Shown here: piece by piece, positions 17,612 to 27,505 of the stretch
Numbering within the stretch: position 1 is the first letter of the stretch
Layout: each line of letters starts with the position of its first letter
Source of the DNA: Lysobacter_I brunescens
GTDB lineage: Bacteria > Pseudomonadota > Gammaproteobacteria > Xanthomonadales > Xanthomonadaceae
DNA length: 64,000 bases
Assembly: GCF_042677005.1 (NCBI RefSeq)
Contig: NZ_JBHTIF010000001.1
Span: 806,001 to 870,000 of the forward strand
Direction: 5' to 3'
Position numbers and translations under genes: made by a program
The notes under the pieces: generated by a model
Told to the model about the DNA's origin: nothing
The model's input: only the letters and a program-made list of their open reading frames with translations
Database searches by the model: none

Positions 17612-17638
17612 AACCCGCGCCGGCAACCGGCGCGGGTT
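17612..17638. terminator. Stem-loop terminator after htpG
   Basis: A 12-bp perfect inverted repeat (17612-17623 with 17627-17638), a 3-nt CAA loop and a T-rich 3' edge (GGGTTTCG) lie 18 bases after the htpG stop. It can also serve the convergent SDR gene. Confidence 0.8.
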
Positions 17639-17677
17639 TCGTCACGGACGATCTGAAGGGATGATCAGAACGGACGA

Positions 17678-18445
17678 TCAGAACTCCTGCGCCGTCGGGC
17701 GCAGCACGATCTCGTTGATGTCGACGTTGTCCGGCTGCGCGATCGCATAGGCGATGGCGCGGGCGACGGCGTCCGCCGGGATCTGGAACGCCGCATAGAA
17801 CGACTGCACGGCTGCGGCGGTCTCGGCATCGGTGCTGTGCGTCTTCAGCTCGGAATCGACCGCGCCGGGCGAGATGATCGTCGTGCGGATGTTCGGGCCC
17901 GATTCGCTGCGCAGGCCTTCGCTGATCGCGCGCACCGCGAACTTGGTGGCGCTGTAGACCGTGCCGATCGGGCTGAACACCTTCAGGCCCGCGACCGAGG
18001 CGACGTTGACGAAGTGCCCGCTCCCCTGCGCCTGGAAACGCGGCAGCGCGGTGGCGATGCCGTACAGCACGCCCTTGATGTTCACGTCGATGGTCCGGTC
18101 CCATTCGTCGACGCGGCGCTTGGCCAGCGGCGAGAGCGGCATGGTGCCGGCGTTGTTGACCAGCACGTCGATGCGGCCGAAGCGTGCTTCGCCGGCGGCG
18201 ACCAGGGCTTCGACCTGTTCGGGACGGGTCACGTCGGTGGCCACGGCGATCGCTTCGCCGCCACCGGCGGTGATCTCGGCGACGATGCGGTCCAGATGGG
18301 CCTGGCGGCGGGCGCCGAGCACCAGGCGGGCGCCGAGGGTGGCGAGATGGCGGGCGGTGGACTCGCCCAGGCCGCTGCTGGCGCCGGTGATGACCACGAC
18401 CTTGCCGCGGATGGAATCGTAGGGATGCATGGGAAGGGACGACAT
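17678..18445 (-). CDS. Short-chain dehydrogenase/reductase
   Basis: A 255-residue classical SDR oxidoreductase. The cofactor motif TGASSGLGE is at residues 20-28 and NNAG is present; the active-site serine lies in NVASVAG and YSATK supplies the Tyr and Lys. An Arg after the glycine motif (GARRQ) hints at NADP(H) preference. Substrate is not evident; it resembles the broad YdfG-like group. The ATG at 18445 has GGAG six bases upstream. It is divergent from a LysR gene, with a palindrome between them, so it is probably that regulator's target. Confidence 0.85.
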   Translation of the reverse strand: MSSLPMHPYDSIRGKVVVITGASSGLGESTARHLATLGARLVLGARRQAHLDRIVAEITAGGGEAIAVATDVTRPEQVEALVAAGEARFGRIDVLVNNAGTMPLSPLAKRRVDEWDRTIDVNIKGVLYGIATALPRFQAQGSGHFVNVASVAGLKVFSPIGTVYSATKFAVRAISEGLRSESGPNIRTTIISPGAVDSELKTHSTDAETAAAVQSFYAAFQIPADAVARAIAYAIAQPDNVDINEIVLRPTAQEF

Positions 18446-18542
18446 GGGGGACTCCGGTGGGGCGCCGGCCCGATGCCGGCGAGTGGTGCACAGCGTGGTA
18501 GCCGTTTCTCAACCCGGGTAGGCTGTGGATCGCGAATCAAAA

Positions 18543-18557
18543 ACAACCCGGGGTTGT
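18543..18557. promoter_or_regulatory. Palindrome in the SDR/LysR divergent region
   Basis: ACAACC-CGG-GGTTGT is a perfect 6-bp inverted repeat with a 3-nt spacer, 8 bases upstream of the LysR start. A related AACCCGGGTAG word lies near 18510. It may be the LysR binding site controlling both genes. Confidence 0.45.
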
Positions 18558-18565
18558 GAATTGTC

Positions 18566-19525
18566 ATGGATCGCCTGCGCAGCCTGCAGACCTTCGTCCG
18601 CGCCGCCGACCTCGGCAGCTTCCACCGTGCCGCTGCGGCAGAGGGCGTGTCGCCGCAGGCGGTGAGCAAGGCCATCCGCCGGCTGGAAGACGAACTGGGC
18701 GTCCGGCTGTTCCATCGCAGTACCCGGCGCAGCCAGCTGACCGACGAGGGCGAGCGCCTGCTGGCGCGAGTGCGCAGCGGCCTGGACCTGATCGACCGCG
18801 CCTGGGACGACGTGCGCGAAGCGACCCTCGACGCCGGCGGGCAGATCCGCATCGCCACGGCGCAGGGTTTCGCCAGGCGCGTGCTGGTGCCCTTCCTGCT
18901 GGAATTCCGCGAGCGCCATCCGCGCATCGAATTCGAACTGGTGGTCGAGGATCGCTACACCGACCTGGTCGCTTCGGGCATCGACCTGGGCTTCCGCTGC
19001 GGCCATCCGCCCGAGGGCCAGGTGGTGGTGCGCGACCTGTTCCGCATGCAGCTGGTCACCTGTGCATCGCCCGCGTACCTGCGCGCGCACGGCGTGCCGA
19101 CACGGCGCGCGGACCTGGCCGCGCACGTGTGCACGGGCAGCCGCCAGCCGAACACCGGGCGCGTCGACGCCTGGGAATTCCGCAACGGCGACGAGATCGA
19201 GTTCGAGGAAATCCCCTCGCCGTTCCTGTGCAACGACGGCGACACCGAGCTGGAAGCGGTGCTCGGCGGCCTGGGCATCGGCATGATCGACAGCATGATC
19301 GCCGGCCACCACCTGCGCGCCGGCCGGCTGGTGCCGGTGCTGTGCGACACCATCAGCGAGCGCTACGGCGCCTATCTCTATTACCCGCAGCGCGCCACCC
19401 TGGCGCGACGCGTGCGCCTGTTCGTGGACGCCGCCGTCGAATGGATCCGCGGCCGGCCCGACTGGCGACTGGCACCGGGCGAAGCGGACGCGCTGCTGGC
19501 CGCGTTCGTCGCGTCGCGCGACTGA
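18566..19525 (+). CDS. LysR-family transcriptional regulator
   Basis: A 319-residue LysR regulator with a standard N-terminal helix-turn-helix (FVRAADLGSFHRAAAAEGVS, then QAVSKAIRRLE) and an effector-binding domain containing FRCGHPPEGQ and ASPAYLRAHG typical of the DsdC/CrgA-like LysR subgroup. It is divergent from the SDR gene and likely controls it. The following 268 bases to the next gene are GC-rich with no convincing gene. Confidence 0.9.
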   Translation: MDRLRSLQTFVRAADLGSFHRAAAAEGVSPQAVSKAIRRLEDELGVRLFHRSTRRSQLTDEGERLLARVRSGLDLIDRAWDDVREATLDAGGQIRIATAQGFARRVLVPFLLEFRERHPRIEFELVVEDRYTDLVASGIDLGFRCGHPPEGQVVVRDLFRMQLVTCASPAYLRAHGVPTRRADLAAHVCTGSRQPNTGRVDAWEFRNGDEIEFEEIPSPFLCNDGDTELEAVLGGLGIGMIDSMIAGHHLRAGRLVPVLCDTISERYGAYLYYPQRATLARRVRLFVDAAVEWIRGRPDWRLAPGEADALLAAFVASRD

Positions 19526-19793
19526 TCCGACGCGACACGGCACCGCCGCGCATGCGGAGCGGACCATGGCTTCCGGCATGCGCCACGCGCACCGCGACGG
19601 CGTTCAATGACCTTGCCGCGCGCCGGGCAATCCACCGAGCCGCCGCATCGAAGGGGACAACGGGCTCGCGTTCGCGCGGGCGCGCGATGCGGCGGGATGC
19701 GCGGGCATCCATGCGTGGCCGCCGGCCGCGTCGCCGCATCGTGGCGACCGGAGCGTGCACGGCCACGATCCGCATCCCCTTCGGAGATCTTGC

Positions 19794-20732
19794 GTGCATT
19801 GCCTCCAGACCCGGGCCCTCGTCCACCGCTACGGCAACGACCTCGTCCTCGACGGGATCGACCTGCAGGTGCCGACCGGCAGCATCTACGGTTTCCTCGG
19901 CCCGAACGGCGCCGGCAAGACCACCACCCTGCGCCTGCTGCTCGGGCTGCTGCGCAGGCAGCAGGGCGAGATCGCGATCTTCGGCCATCGCCTCGACGAA
20001 GACCGCATCGGCCTGCTGCGCCGCATCGGTTCGATGATCGAAAGTCCCTCGTTCTACGAGCATCTTTCGGCGCGCGAGAACCTCGCCCTGCTGCAGAAGG
20101 TGTATCGCTGTCCGCGCGGGCGGATCGACGAGGTGCTGGCGCTCGTCGGCCTGGCGCAGACCGGGCGCAAGCGCGCCGGCCAGTTCTCGCTGGGCATGAA
20201 GCAGCGCCTGGGCCTGGCGGTCGCGCTGCTGCACGCGCCGGACCTGCTGATCCTCGACGAGCCGAGCAACGGCCTGGACCCGAACGGGATCGTCGAGATG
20301 CGCGCACTCCTGCAGCGCCTCAACCGCGAACTGGGCATCACGATCCTGGTGTCCAGCCACCTGCTGCCCGAGGTGGAGAAGCTGGCCACGCACGTCGGCA
20401 TCCTGCATCGCGGCCGATTGATGTTCCAGGGCACGATCGACGCGCTGCAGGCGCGTCAGCACCAGCGCCGCGCGCTGCGCCTGCGCACCGGCGACGACGA
20501 TGCGGCGCAATCCCTGCTCGCACGTCACGGACATCCGGCGCATCGCGACGTCGACGGGCTGTCGCTGCCGGCGCTGGACGATGCCGATGCCGCCGCGCTC
20601 AACCGCACGCTGGTGGCTGCCGGCATCGACGTGTTCGAACTCGCACCCGAACGCGGCGACCTGGAACGCATCTTCATGGACATCGTCGAAGACCGCAGCA
20701 CTGCATCCGTGACGCTGGGAGAAGCCGCATGA
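19794..20732 (+). CDS. ABC transporter ATP-binding protein (BcrA/CcmA-like exporter type)
   Basis: A 312-residue ATPase. Walker A GPNGAGKTT is at residues 36-44, the signature is SLGMKQRLGLAVALL, Walker B LLILDEPSNGLD follows, and VSSHLLPEVEKLATHV gives the switch His. The C-terminal 80 residues resemble the extra domain of bacitracin/lantibiotic-immunity ATPases. The GTG at 19794 with GGAG seven bases upstream is the preferred start, as an upstream ATG at 19755 lacks one. It overlaps the permease gene by four bases (ATGA). Substrate is unknown; export of a peptide or drug is the usual role. Confidence 0.88.
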   Translation: MHCLQTRALVHRYGNDLVLDGIDLQVPTGSIYGFLGPNGAGKTTTLRLLLGLLRRQQGEIAIFGHRLDEDRIGLLRRIGSMIESPSFYEHLSARENLALLQKVYRCPRGRIDEVLALVGLAQTGRKRAGQFSLGMKQRLGLAVALLHAPDLLILDEPSNGLDPNGIVEMRALLQRLNRELGITILVSSHLLPEVEKLATHVGILHRGRLMFQGTIDALQARQHQRRALRLRTGDDDAAQSLLARHGHPAHRDVDGLSLPALDDADAAALNRTLVAAGIDVFELAPERGDLERIFMDIVEDRSTASVTLGEAA

Positions 20733-21526
20733 GCGCCGTTGCGTATCGCGCCACCTTCCTCGATGCGCTGCAGTGCGAATGGCTGAAGCAGCGGCGCAGC
20801 CTGTCGGCCTGGCTGGTGCTGGTCGGCGGCGTGTTCGTGCCGGCGATGCTGCTCGCCGCACGCCTGTGGAACCACGAGGACCTGCCCGCATTGCACGCCT
20901 CGGCCAACTACTGGCCAGCGCTGTGGAAGAAGGCCTGGGAATTCACCGCGATGTTCCTGCTGCCGATGGGCACGATCCTCGCCACCAGCCTGATCGCGCA
21001 GATCGAGCATCGCAACAACGCCTGGAAGCAGGTGCACGCACTGCCGCTGTCGCTATCAACGATGTACGTCGCCAAGCTCGCGATTGTGCTCGGCATGCTG
21101 CTGCAGTACATGGCGCTGTTCCTCGTCGCGCTCTGCGGCGTCGCCGTGCTGCCGGCGCTGCTGCCCGGCGTGGACCTGCCGGTCGCATCGGTGCCGGTCG
21201 CGGCGTTCGCGCGCGACACCGGGCTGTTCCTGCTCGGCTGCCTGCCGATCGTCGCGCTGCAGTACCTGCTCAGCCTGCGCTACCGCAACTTCATGGTGCC
21301 GATCGGCATCGGCTTCGTGCTGTGGCTGGCCTCGCTGATGACACTGCCCTGGAAGTGGGGCTGGCTGCTGCCCTATCGCTACACCGCCGCGCACTACCTC
21401 GCGTCGATGTCCGGCGCGAAGCTGCCGCCCGCGATAGTCGAGATGCCGTGGATGGCGCTCGGCTGGTTCACGGTGCTGGTCGTCGCCGGGTACGTGCTGT
21501 TCGCGACCGCGAGGCAGAAGGGATGA
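20729..21526 (+). CDS. ABC-2 type transporter permease
   Basis: A 265-residue integral membrane protein with about six hydrophobic segments, pairing with the ATPase in whose stop codon it starts. The N-terminal ALQCEWLKQRRSLSAWL amphipathic segment followed by a helix is characteristic of BcrB/LanE-type permeases in peptide-antibiotic resistance and multidrug exporters. No periplasmic domain is present. An AraC regulator starts seven bases after its stop, in the same direction. Confidence 0.83.
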   Translation: MSAVAYRATFLDALQCEWLKQRRSLSAWLVLVGGVFVPAMLLAARLWNHEDLPALHASANYWPALWKKAWEFTAMFLLPMGTILATSLIAQIEHRNNAWKQVHALPLSLSTMYVAKLAIVLGMLLQYMALFLVALCGVAVLPALLPGVDLPVASVPVAAFARDTGLFLLGCLPIVALQYLLSLRYRNFMVPIGIGFVLWLASLMTLPWKWGWLLPYRYTAAHYLASMSGAKLPPAIVEMPWMALGWFTVLVVAGYVLFATARQKG

Positions 21527-21533
21527 CTGCGAC

Positions 21534-22364
21534 ATGAAGACCTTCGCGCACGGCGGTTTCTACGGCGCGTTCGAGCGCCGCCGGCGCATCGACGACGACA
21601 CCGGCGTCGCTGCCGAGGCGGACGCACGCGCGATCGAGCTGGCCGAGCTGCAGCCGACCGTGCCCGAGCACGAAGTCGAAACGCACACCCATGCCGACGC
21701 GCACTTCGTGCTGTTGCTGTCAGGGAAGTACATCAGCAGCGCGCGCGGCATGCCCGCGGTGTGCCTGCATCCGGTGCTGGTCTACAACCCGCCCGGCACC
21801 ACGCACCGCGACTGCTTCCGCGGCCTCGAAGGTCGGTTCTTCACGCTCTCGATCCCTGCGGAAGCACTCGCCGGTCGCACGCTGCCGCCCGCGGCGGTGC
21901 GTGCGGGCGCGATCGCCGAGCAGCGCATCCGCGAGGTGCGCGACGAACTGGCGCGCTGGGACGACGTCTCGACGCTGGCCGTGGAGACCGGGATCGAGGC
22001 GGTGCTCGACGGCCTGCAGCGGCGCATCGTCGACGACGGTGAAGGGCCCGCGTGGCTGTCGCGTGCTCGCGAACGCCTGCGCGACGACTGCGCGCATCCG
22101 CCGCGCATCGAGGAGTTGGCGAAGCTCTCGGGCGTGCACCCGGTCGCGTTCGCGCGTGCCTTCCGTCGCCGTTACGGCTGTTCGCCGGGTGAATACCTGC
22201 GCGAATGCCGGCTGGATCATGCCGTCGACCTGTTGCGCCGGCATCCGCGCCTCGCGCTGGGCGATGTCGCCGCGCGCGCCGGCTATGCCGACCAGGCGCA
22301 TTTCAACCGTGCCTTCCGCGACGCCTTCGGCCATGCGCCCGGAACCTTCCGCCGCGCGGGCTGA
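21534..22364 (+). CDS. AraC-family transcriptional regulator
   Basis: A 276-residue regulator. The N-terminal half is a cupin-like sensor (HTHADAHFVLLLSGKYISSA, NPPGTTHRD). The C-terminal half has two helix-turn-helix motifs of the AraC type: IEELAKLSGVHPVAFARAFR, and ALGDVAARAGYADQAHFNRA followed by GHAPGTFRR. It is codirectional and seven bases from the ABC permease gene, so it may be cotranscribed and may regulate the exporter or the serine hydrolase downstream. Effector unknown. Confidence 0.9.
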   Translation: MKTFAHGGFYGAFERRRRIDDDTGVAAEADARAIELAELQPTVPEHEVETHTHADAHFVLLLSGKYISSARGMPAVCLHPVLVYNPPGTTHRDCFRGLEGRFFTLSIPAEALAGRTLPPAAVRAGAIAEQRIREVRDELARWDDVSTLAVETGIEAVLDGLQRRIVDDGEGPAWLSRARERLRDDCAHPPRIEELAKLSGVHPVAFARAFRRRYGCSPGEYLRECRLDHAVDLLRRHPRLALGDVAARAGYADQAHFNRAFRDAFGHAPGTFRRAG

Positions 22365-22464
22365 GTCGCTGGCCGATTCGCTGGCCGATCGGCGTGTTCA
22401 GTGCGTTCAAATCCCGCGCGTGCCCTCTGCTAACGTGCACGGCATCGCCTCCCGGGACCCTGCC

Positions 22465-23523
22465 ATGCGCCACGCGCCCCTGCTCCTGCTTGCCTTCGCC
22501 CTGCTGTCGCACACGGCATCCGCCGACACCGTGCAGCCTCCGGCCGATCGCTTCGCCGATACCACGCGTGCGATCGAAGCCGGCGAGTTCAAGCAGATCA
22601 CCAGCGTGATCGTGGCCCGCGACGGCCAGGTCCTCTACGAACGGTATTTCGACGCAGGCGGCGCCGAGGCGCGGCGCAACACCCGCTCGGCGACCAAGAC
22701 CGTCGCCGGCATGCTGCTGGGCCTGGCGATCGCCGACGGCAAGATCCCCAACGCGCAGGCCGCGATGCTGCCCTACCTCGGCGAGCGACCGCCGATGGAC
22801 CATCCCGATCCGCGCAAGGCGAAGATCCGCTTCGAGGATCTGGCGACGATGTCCTCGCTGCTCGAATGCAACGACGAGAACCAGTTCTCGCGCGGCAACG
22901 AGGAACGCATGTACCTGGTCGAGGACTGGGTCGGCTTCTACCTCGACCTGCCGATCCAGGGCTTCCCGGCGTGGATGCCGAAACCCGCCGATTCGCCCTA
23001 CGGTCGCAACTTCCGCTACTGCACCGCCGGCGTCACCACGCTCGGCGCCGCGATCCAGGGCGCCGTCGGCGAACGCCTCGACGCCTACGCCCAGCGCAGG
23101 CTGTTCGATCCCCTGGGCATCGTGAAGCCCGAATGGCAGTTCTCGCCGCTGGGCCTGCCGCAGGCCGGTGGCGGTCTCGGCCTGCGCAGCCGCGACCTGC
23201 TCGCACTCGGCCAGCTCTATCTGGACGGCGGCCGCCACAAGGGCCGGCAGCTCGTGCCGGCGGACTGGGTGAAGACCTCGGTCGCCCCGCACGCACGCGT
23301 CGACGACGGCGTCGAATACGGCTATCTGTGGTGGCGCATGCAGTTCCCCGCGAAGGGCGCGACCTGGCAGACCTTCGCGATGAACGGCGCCGGCGGCAAC
23401 ACCGTGCAGGTCTTCCCAGAGCAGAAGGTCGTCGTCGTGATCACCACGACCAACTACGACGTGCCACAGCCCCACCGCCTCACCGCGAAACTGCTGATCG
23501 AGAAGCTGCTGCCGGCGCTGTGA
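22465..23523 (+). CDS. Exported serine hydrolase, class C beta-lactamase/DD-peptidase fold
   Basis: A 352-residue periplasmic protein with a signal peptide ending near TASA. The SxxK nucleophile pair is Ser75-Lys78 in RSATKTVAG. The second motif appears as YCT instead of YxN, and the third is replaced by MNGAGGN, as in esterase-like members rather than true beta-lactamases. Such proteins hydrolyse esters, D-amino-acid peptides or beta-lactams; none can be singled out. It is preceded by 100 bases without a clear promoter and ends 16 bases from the convergent tamB stop. Confidence 0.85.
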   Translation: MRHAPLLLLAFALLSHTASADTVQPPADRFADTTRAIEAGEFKQITSVIVARDGQVLYERYFDAGGAEARRNTRSATKTVAGMLLGLAIADGKIPNAQAAMLPYLGERPPMDHPDPRKAKIRFEDLATMSSLLECNDENQFSRGNEERMYLVEDWVGFYLDLPIQGFPAWMPKPADSPYGRNFRYCTAGVTTLGAAIQGAVGERLDAYAQRRLFDPLGIVKPEWQFSPLGLPQAGGGLGLRSRDLLALGQLYLDGGRHKGRQLVPADWVKTSVAPHARVDDGVEYGYLWWRMQFPAKGATWQTFAMNGAGGNTVQVFPEQKVVVVITTTNYDVPQPHRLTAKLLIEKLLPAL

Positions 23524-23539
23524 GTCCGTCGTCGCGGCC

Positions 23540-26500
23540 TCACTTCTCCTTGCGCCAATTCACCGAGCCGCGGTTTTCGATCGTGCTGGATTCGATCTCG
23601 ATGTCGAAGCCCTTGCGCAGCAGGTACTTCAGCGTGACCACCTGGCCGGTGCCGAGCAGCGACACGCCGTAGCTGACGTACAGGCGCGGCGAGAGGTACT
23701 TGCCGATGCCGACCACGGTGCCGCCGAGCGCGCGCGATTCGCTGAGGCCGGCATCGTCGAGGCCGATCTTCGTGCCGAGCTGCGAGGCGAGCAGGTTGCC
23801 GGCCGACAGCGCCGCCGCCGCGCCGCTGAGCTGGCGGTTCTCGTCGGACGTGATGCTCGACAGCGGACGGCCGAGCGCGAGATAGGACAAGGCTTCCGAT
23901 TCGCTGGTCGCCGGATCGCTCCACACGCTGGCTTCCGGTGCGGACGCACGGCCGCGCACATCGATGCCCGCAGTGACGCTGCCGACCGCGCGCTGCGCGC
24001 GGATGTCGAGCACGGGGTCGCCGAAGGCGTTGTTCGACCAGACGAGGCGCCCGCGTTCGATCTGCAGCTTCTGTCCGTAGGCGGTGTAGCGCCCTTCGAC
24101 ATCGAGCGAACCGGTCGCGACCGTCTCGCGGCCGGGGCGCGCGCGCATCCGCACGCTGCCGCCGAGCGTGCCTTCGAGGCCGAAGCCGTGCAGGCGCACG
24201 TCGTCGCCCATCACCAGGGCCAGATCGAGGTCCAGCGGCGAGGCGCGCTCGCGCTCGGGATTCGCCGGGTCGAGCACGACCACGTCTTCCGACGCCGACA
24301 CGCCCGCATCCAGACGTTCGAGATCGAGCTTCGCGCTGGGAATCCGCACGCTGCCGGACACCGCGATCGGCTGGCCGGCGGCGTAGCGCACGGTCAGGTC
24401 GGGGTCGACCACCGCGCGCAGCTCGCGGGTATCGGACACCAGCACGTTCTCGCCGCGCACCGCGAGGCGCAGCGGCGTGTCGTCGCTCATCCAGCCCAGC
24501 GTGCCATCGACGCGCACCACGCCCTCGCCGCTGCGCACGCTGCCGACGATGCGCGCGCTGCCGTCGGGCTGCGCGTCCATGCGCACGTCTCCGTCGCGCA
24601 GGCTGATCGCCAGCGAGGGCAGTTCGGCGGTGAAGCCCGTCAGCTGCGCCTGTCCGCCCAGCGTCGGCTGGGCGCGCGTGCCGCCCAGCGCGATGCGTCC
24701 CGACAGGCGGCCGCGCGGCTCGACAATGTCCGGCGAAAACAGTTCGAGCCACACGAGGTTGCGGATGTCCGCATCGATCTCGCCGCGCAGCGGCGCGTAG
24801 GCGTCCCAGCCGGTGGCGACGTTCGCGGAGACGCGGCCGTCGTCGCGCAGCGCGCTCGCCAGCTCGACCTGCAGGTCGCGCGGATCGAAGCGCGCGTCGA
24901 TGCGCAGGTTCGAATAGGCCAGCACGTCGCGACGGCTGCGCGCGTCGAACGCCAGCCCGCCTTCGGCCGAGCGCAGCTGCGCGGTGCCGGCCCAGCTGCC
25001 GCCGACCGGACGCACACGCGCGTCGAGGTCGACCGTGCCGCGCAGGCGCCACTGGTCGCGACGCTTGCGCTGCGCGTCCTCACCGGCAGACAGGTACGGG
25101 GACAGCAATGCGAGCGGCAGCGACTCGCCCTTCACGTCGACGCGCGTCGGCCAGTCGACGTCGGCGCACAGCGAACCCGCGCCGTCGTCGGTCGCGAAAC
25201 AGCTGGATGCGATGCGCAGGCGCAGGCCGGCCGCACCCGGCGTCGCGCTGAACGCGGCCGGTGCGCGCAGCGCCCAGGCCGCGCCCGTGGTCGGCGCCAC
25301 GCGCAGCGTCGCCAGCGTGCCTTGCCACTGCGTGCCGCGTTTCGCGACATCGCCGCGCAGCGCCAGCGTGCCGATGTCGGCCTGCGCATCGCCGTCGAGC
25401 TGCAAGGCCTCGACCGCACCGCGCGCCTCGAGTCGCAGGCGCGAGAACGCCAGACCCGCGTCCACGCCCTCGCCTTCGATGTCCAGCGCGCCCGGCCGGC
25501 CCGCGCGCCACGGCAGGCGGCCGCGCGCACTGATGCGCGCCGCCCGCCAGTCGTCCCAGCGCAGGTCGCGGCCGTCGAGATCGACATCCACATCCGGCGT
25601 CGTGCGCGGACCGCGCAGCGCGACGCGACCGCGCAGCACGCCTTCGCCGTTCGGCAGCAGGTCGGCCAGCTGCAGCGGCGCGAGTTCGGCATCGACCACG
25701 ATGTCGGCGGCGACCTTGCCCTTCGCATCGATGCGGCTGTCGCCGAGGCGCAGCGCGACCGTGCCCTCAGCATCGGTCCGCCCGCCGTCGTTCGCGGGCA
25801 GGTGCGCGATCACGTCGGCACGACCGCCGAGCGCGCGACCGCGCAGGCGACCGCCGAGATCGTTCGCCTCGACGCGCGCATCCAGTCCGCCATCGCGGCG
25901 GGTGTCGCCGCTCAGGCGCAGCCGGCCCTGCACCGCGCCGCGCCAGTCCGGTGCGAAATAGCCCGGATCGAAGCCGGCCAGCGTGGCGTCGAGGCGCCAG
26001 CGCAGCGTCGGTGCCCAGGCGATGTCGCCGGCGGCATCGAGTCGTCCGCCCGGCATCACCGCGCGCAGGGTCTCGACCTTCGCGGCCTCGCCGTCGCCGC
26101 GCGCCTTCAGCGCGACCTCGGCGCGATCGCGTCCGCGCTGCAGATTCGCGCTGCCGTCGGCGGTCCACGCACGCAGGCGACCCGACACCTTGAAGTCGCC
26201 ATCGCCGACCACGGCCACCGCGTCGGTGCTCTCGCCCTGCCAGCGCAGGCCGCGCGCGCGCAGAGTGCCGTCGAAACTCGGATCGGATGCCGTGGTGAAA
26301 TCCGCGCGACCGGTCGCCGCGAGCGTGCCGCCGAGCAGCGACGCGGACAATGGCGACAGCACCAGTACCTGCTCTTCCAGCGCCACCTTCGACGGCAGCA
26401 CGGTCACGTCGAGATCGCCCTGCGCGAACCGGCCCTGCAGCGTCGCGCGCCCACCGGTACCCTCGGCGCGGAGGTCGATGACGTACGGCACCTCGTCCGC

Positions 26501-27502
26501 ACCCTCACCAAGCAGCGTCGCGAGCACCAGCGCATCGGTCTTCGCCTCGAAGCGCCAGCGCGGCTCGCGCTCGCCCTCCAGCTGCAGGCGCGCCTTGAGC
26601 GGCGCCGGCGCGTTGCCCGATACCGACACCGACAGCGCGTCCAGATCGCCGCGCGCGACCACACCGATGCGCGCGGGCGTGCGTCCGGCCGGCGCCGGGA
26701 GCGTAGCGCGCACGATCATGTCGATGCGATGACGGTCGCGCGGCGCGTAGTCGCCGTGCGCACCGAATTCGCCGCGGTCGGTTTTGGCCAGCACGCGCTC
26801 CAGGCGCAGGAAGCCATCATCGATCTCGATGCAGCCGCGCAGGCTGGCGATCGCCACCAGCGATTCGACCGCCGCATCCGGCGTGGTGCTCGGCGGCGCG
26901 CGCACCACGCGCAGGCGATCGATCACCACTTCATGGGCCTCGATCGCCAGCGGCGTCTCGATCAGCGGCAGCGATTCCGGCCAGCGTGGCAGCTCGAACG
27001 GGCTGTCGTCGTGCGGCAGGGTCACGGTCGCATCGGCGATCGACAGCAGCTCCAGCTGTAGGCGGCGACCGATGAGCGGGCGCAGCGTGGGATCGAGGGT
27101 CACGCGTTTCGCGACGAACACCGTCAGCAATTCATCCTTGCCGCAGTCGGGCCACGTCACCGGCTGGCCGTCCCTGTCGGGACAGCCGCGATGCACGTAA
27201 CGCACGTCGTGCAGGATCATCGGGCCGGACGCGGGACCTTCCGCGCGCGACCAGGTCAGCTCGCTGCCTGCAGGCAGGCGCGCGACGATCTGCCGCAGCA
27301 GCACGTCGCGCCCGCCGATGGTGTTGAGCAGCCAGTAGCCGAGCACCGCGACCACGACGGTCAGCGCGACCATCGCGAGCACGCTGCGCGTCGCCAGCCA
27401 GCGCATGCGTGCGATCCGGCGCGCGCGCAGCTCGGCGATGCGCGCTTCGCGGGCCTCGTCGGGCGTCGGCAGCGGTGCGTCGTCGCGCATCGACTCGCTC
27501 AT
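23540..27502 (-). CDS. tamB: Translocation and assembly module inner-membrane protein TamB
   Basis: A 1320-residue TamB/AsmA-like protein: one N-terminal membrane helix (about residues 36-58), then a very long beta-rich taco-like region, and a C-terminal DUF490 domain with VGSVTAGIDVRGRASAPEAS, YLALGRP and the terminal VSYGVSLLGTGQVVTLKYLL. It spans the periplasm with TamA to help insert outer-membrane proteins and, as more recently shown, to move phospholipids to the outer membrane. It begins three bases after the tamA stop, so the two are translationally linked. The size is normal for the family. Confidence 0.95.
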   Translation of the reverse strand: MSESMRDDAPLPTPDEAREARIAELRARRIARMRWLATRSVLAMVALTVVVAVLGYWLLNTIGGRDVLLRQIVARLPAGSELTWSRAEGPASGPMILHDVRYVHRGCPDRDGQPVTWPDCGKDELLTVFVAKRVTLDPTLRPLIGRRLQLELLSIADATVTLPHDDSPFELPRWPESLPLIETPLAIEAHEVVIDRLRVVRAPPSTTPDAAVESLVAIASLRGCIEIDDGFLRLERVLAKTDRGEFGAHGDYAPRDRHRIDMIVRATLPAPAGRTPARIGVVARGDLDALSVSVSGNAPAPLKARLQLEGEREPRWRFEAKTDALVLATLLGEGADEVPYVIDLRAEGTGGRATLQGRFAQGDLDVTVLPSKVALEEQVLVLSPLSASLLGGTLAATGRADFTTASDPSFDGTLRARGLRWQGESTDAVAVVGDGDFKVSGRLRAWTADGSANLQRGRDRAEVALKARGDGEAAKVETLRAVMPGGRLDAAGDIAWAPTLRWRLDATLAGFDPGYFAPDWRGAVQGRLRLSGDTRRDGGLDARVEANDLGGRLRGRALGGRADVIAHLPANDGGRTDAEGTVALRLGDSRIDAKGKVAADIVVDAELAPLQLADLLPNGEGVLRGRVALRGPRTTPDVDVDLDGRDLRWDDWRAARISARGRLPWRAGRPGALDIEGEGVDAGLAFSRLRLEARGAVEALQLDGDAQADIGTLALRGDVAKRGTQWQGTLATLRVAPTTGAAWALRAPAAFSATPGAAGLRLRIASSCFATDDGAGSLCADVDWPTRVDVKGESLPLALLSPYLSAGEDAQRKRRDQWRLRGTVDLDARVRPVGGSWAGTAQLRSAEGGLAFDARSRRDVLAYSNLRIDARFDPRDLQVELASALRDDGRVSANVATGWDAYAPLRGEIDADIRNLVWLELFSPDIVEPRGRLSGRIALGGTRAQPTLGGQAQLTGFTAELPSLAISLRDGDVRMDAQPDGSARIVGSVRSGEGVVRVDGTLGWMSDDTPLRLAVRGENVLVSDTRELRAVVDPDLTVRYAAGQPIAVSGSVRIPSAKLDLERLDAGVSASEDVVVLDPANPERERASPLDLDLALVMGDDVRLHGFGLEGTLGGSVRMRARPGRETVATGSLDVEGRYTAYGQKLQIERGRLVWSNNAFGDPVLDIRAQRAVGSVTAGIDVRGRASAPEASVWSDPATSESEALSYLALGRPLSSITSDENRQLSGAAAALSAGNLLASQLGTKIGLDDAGLSESRALGGTVVGIGKYLSPRLYVSYGVSLLGTGQVVTLKYLLRKGFDIEIESSTIENRGSVNWRKEK

Positions 27503-27505
27503 CGC

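Noticed and set aside
22465..23523. Annotating the serine hydrolase as an AmpC-type beta-lactamase
   Set aside because: SxxK is present, but the second motif is YCT and no KTG is seen, which fits esterase-like members as well or better.
24188..27061. 957-codon plus-strand open frame opposite tamB
   Set aside because: It is an antisense shadow of GC-rich codons; composition is Arg/Ala/Gln-rich without domain features, and tamB is unambiguous.
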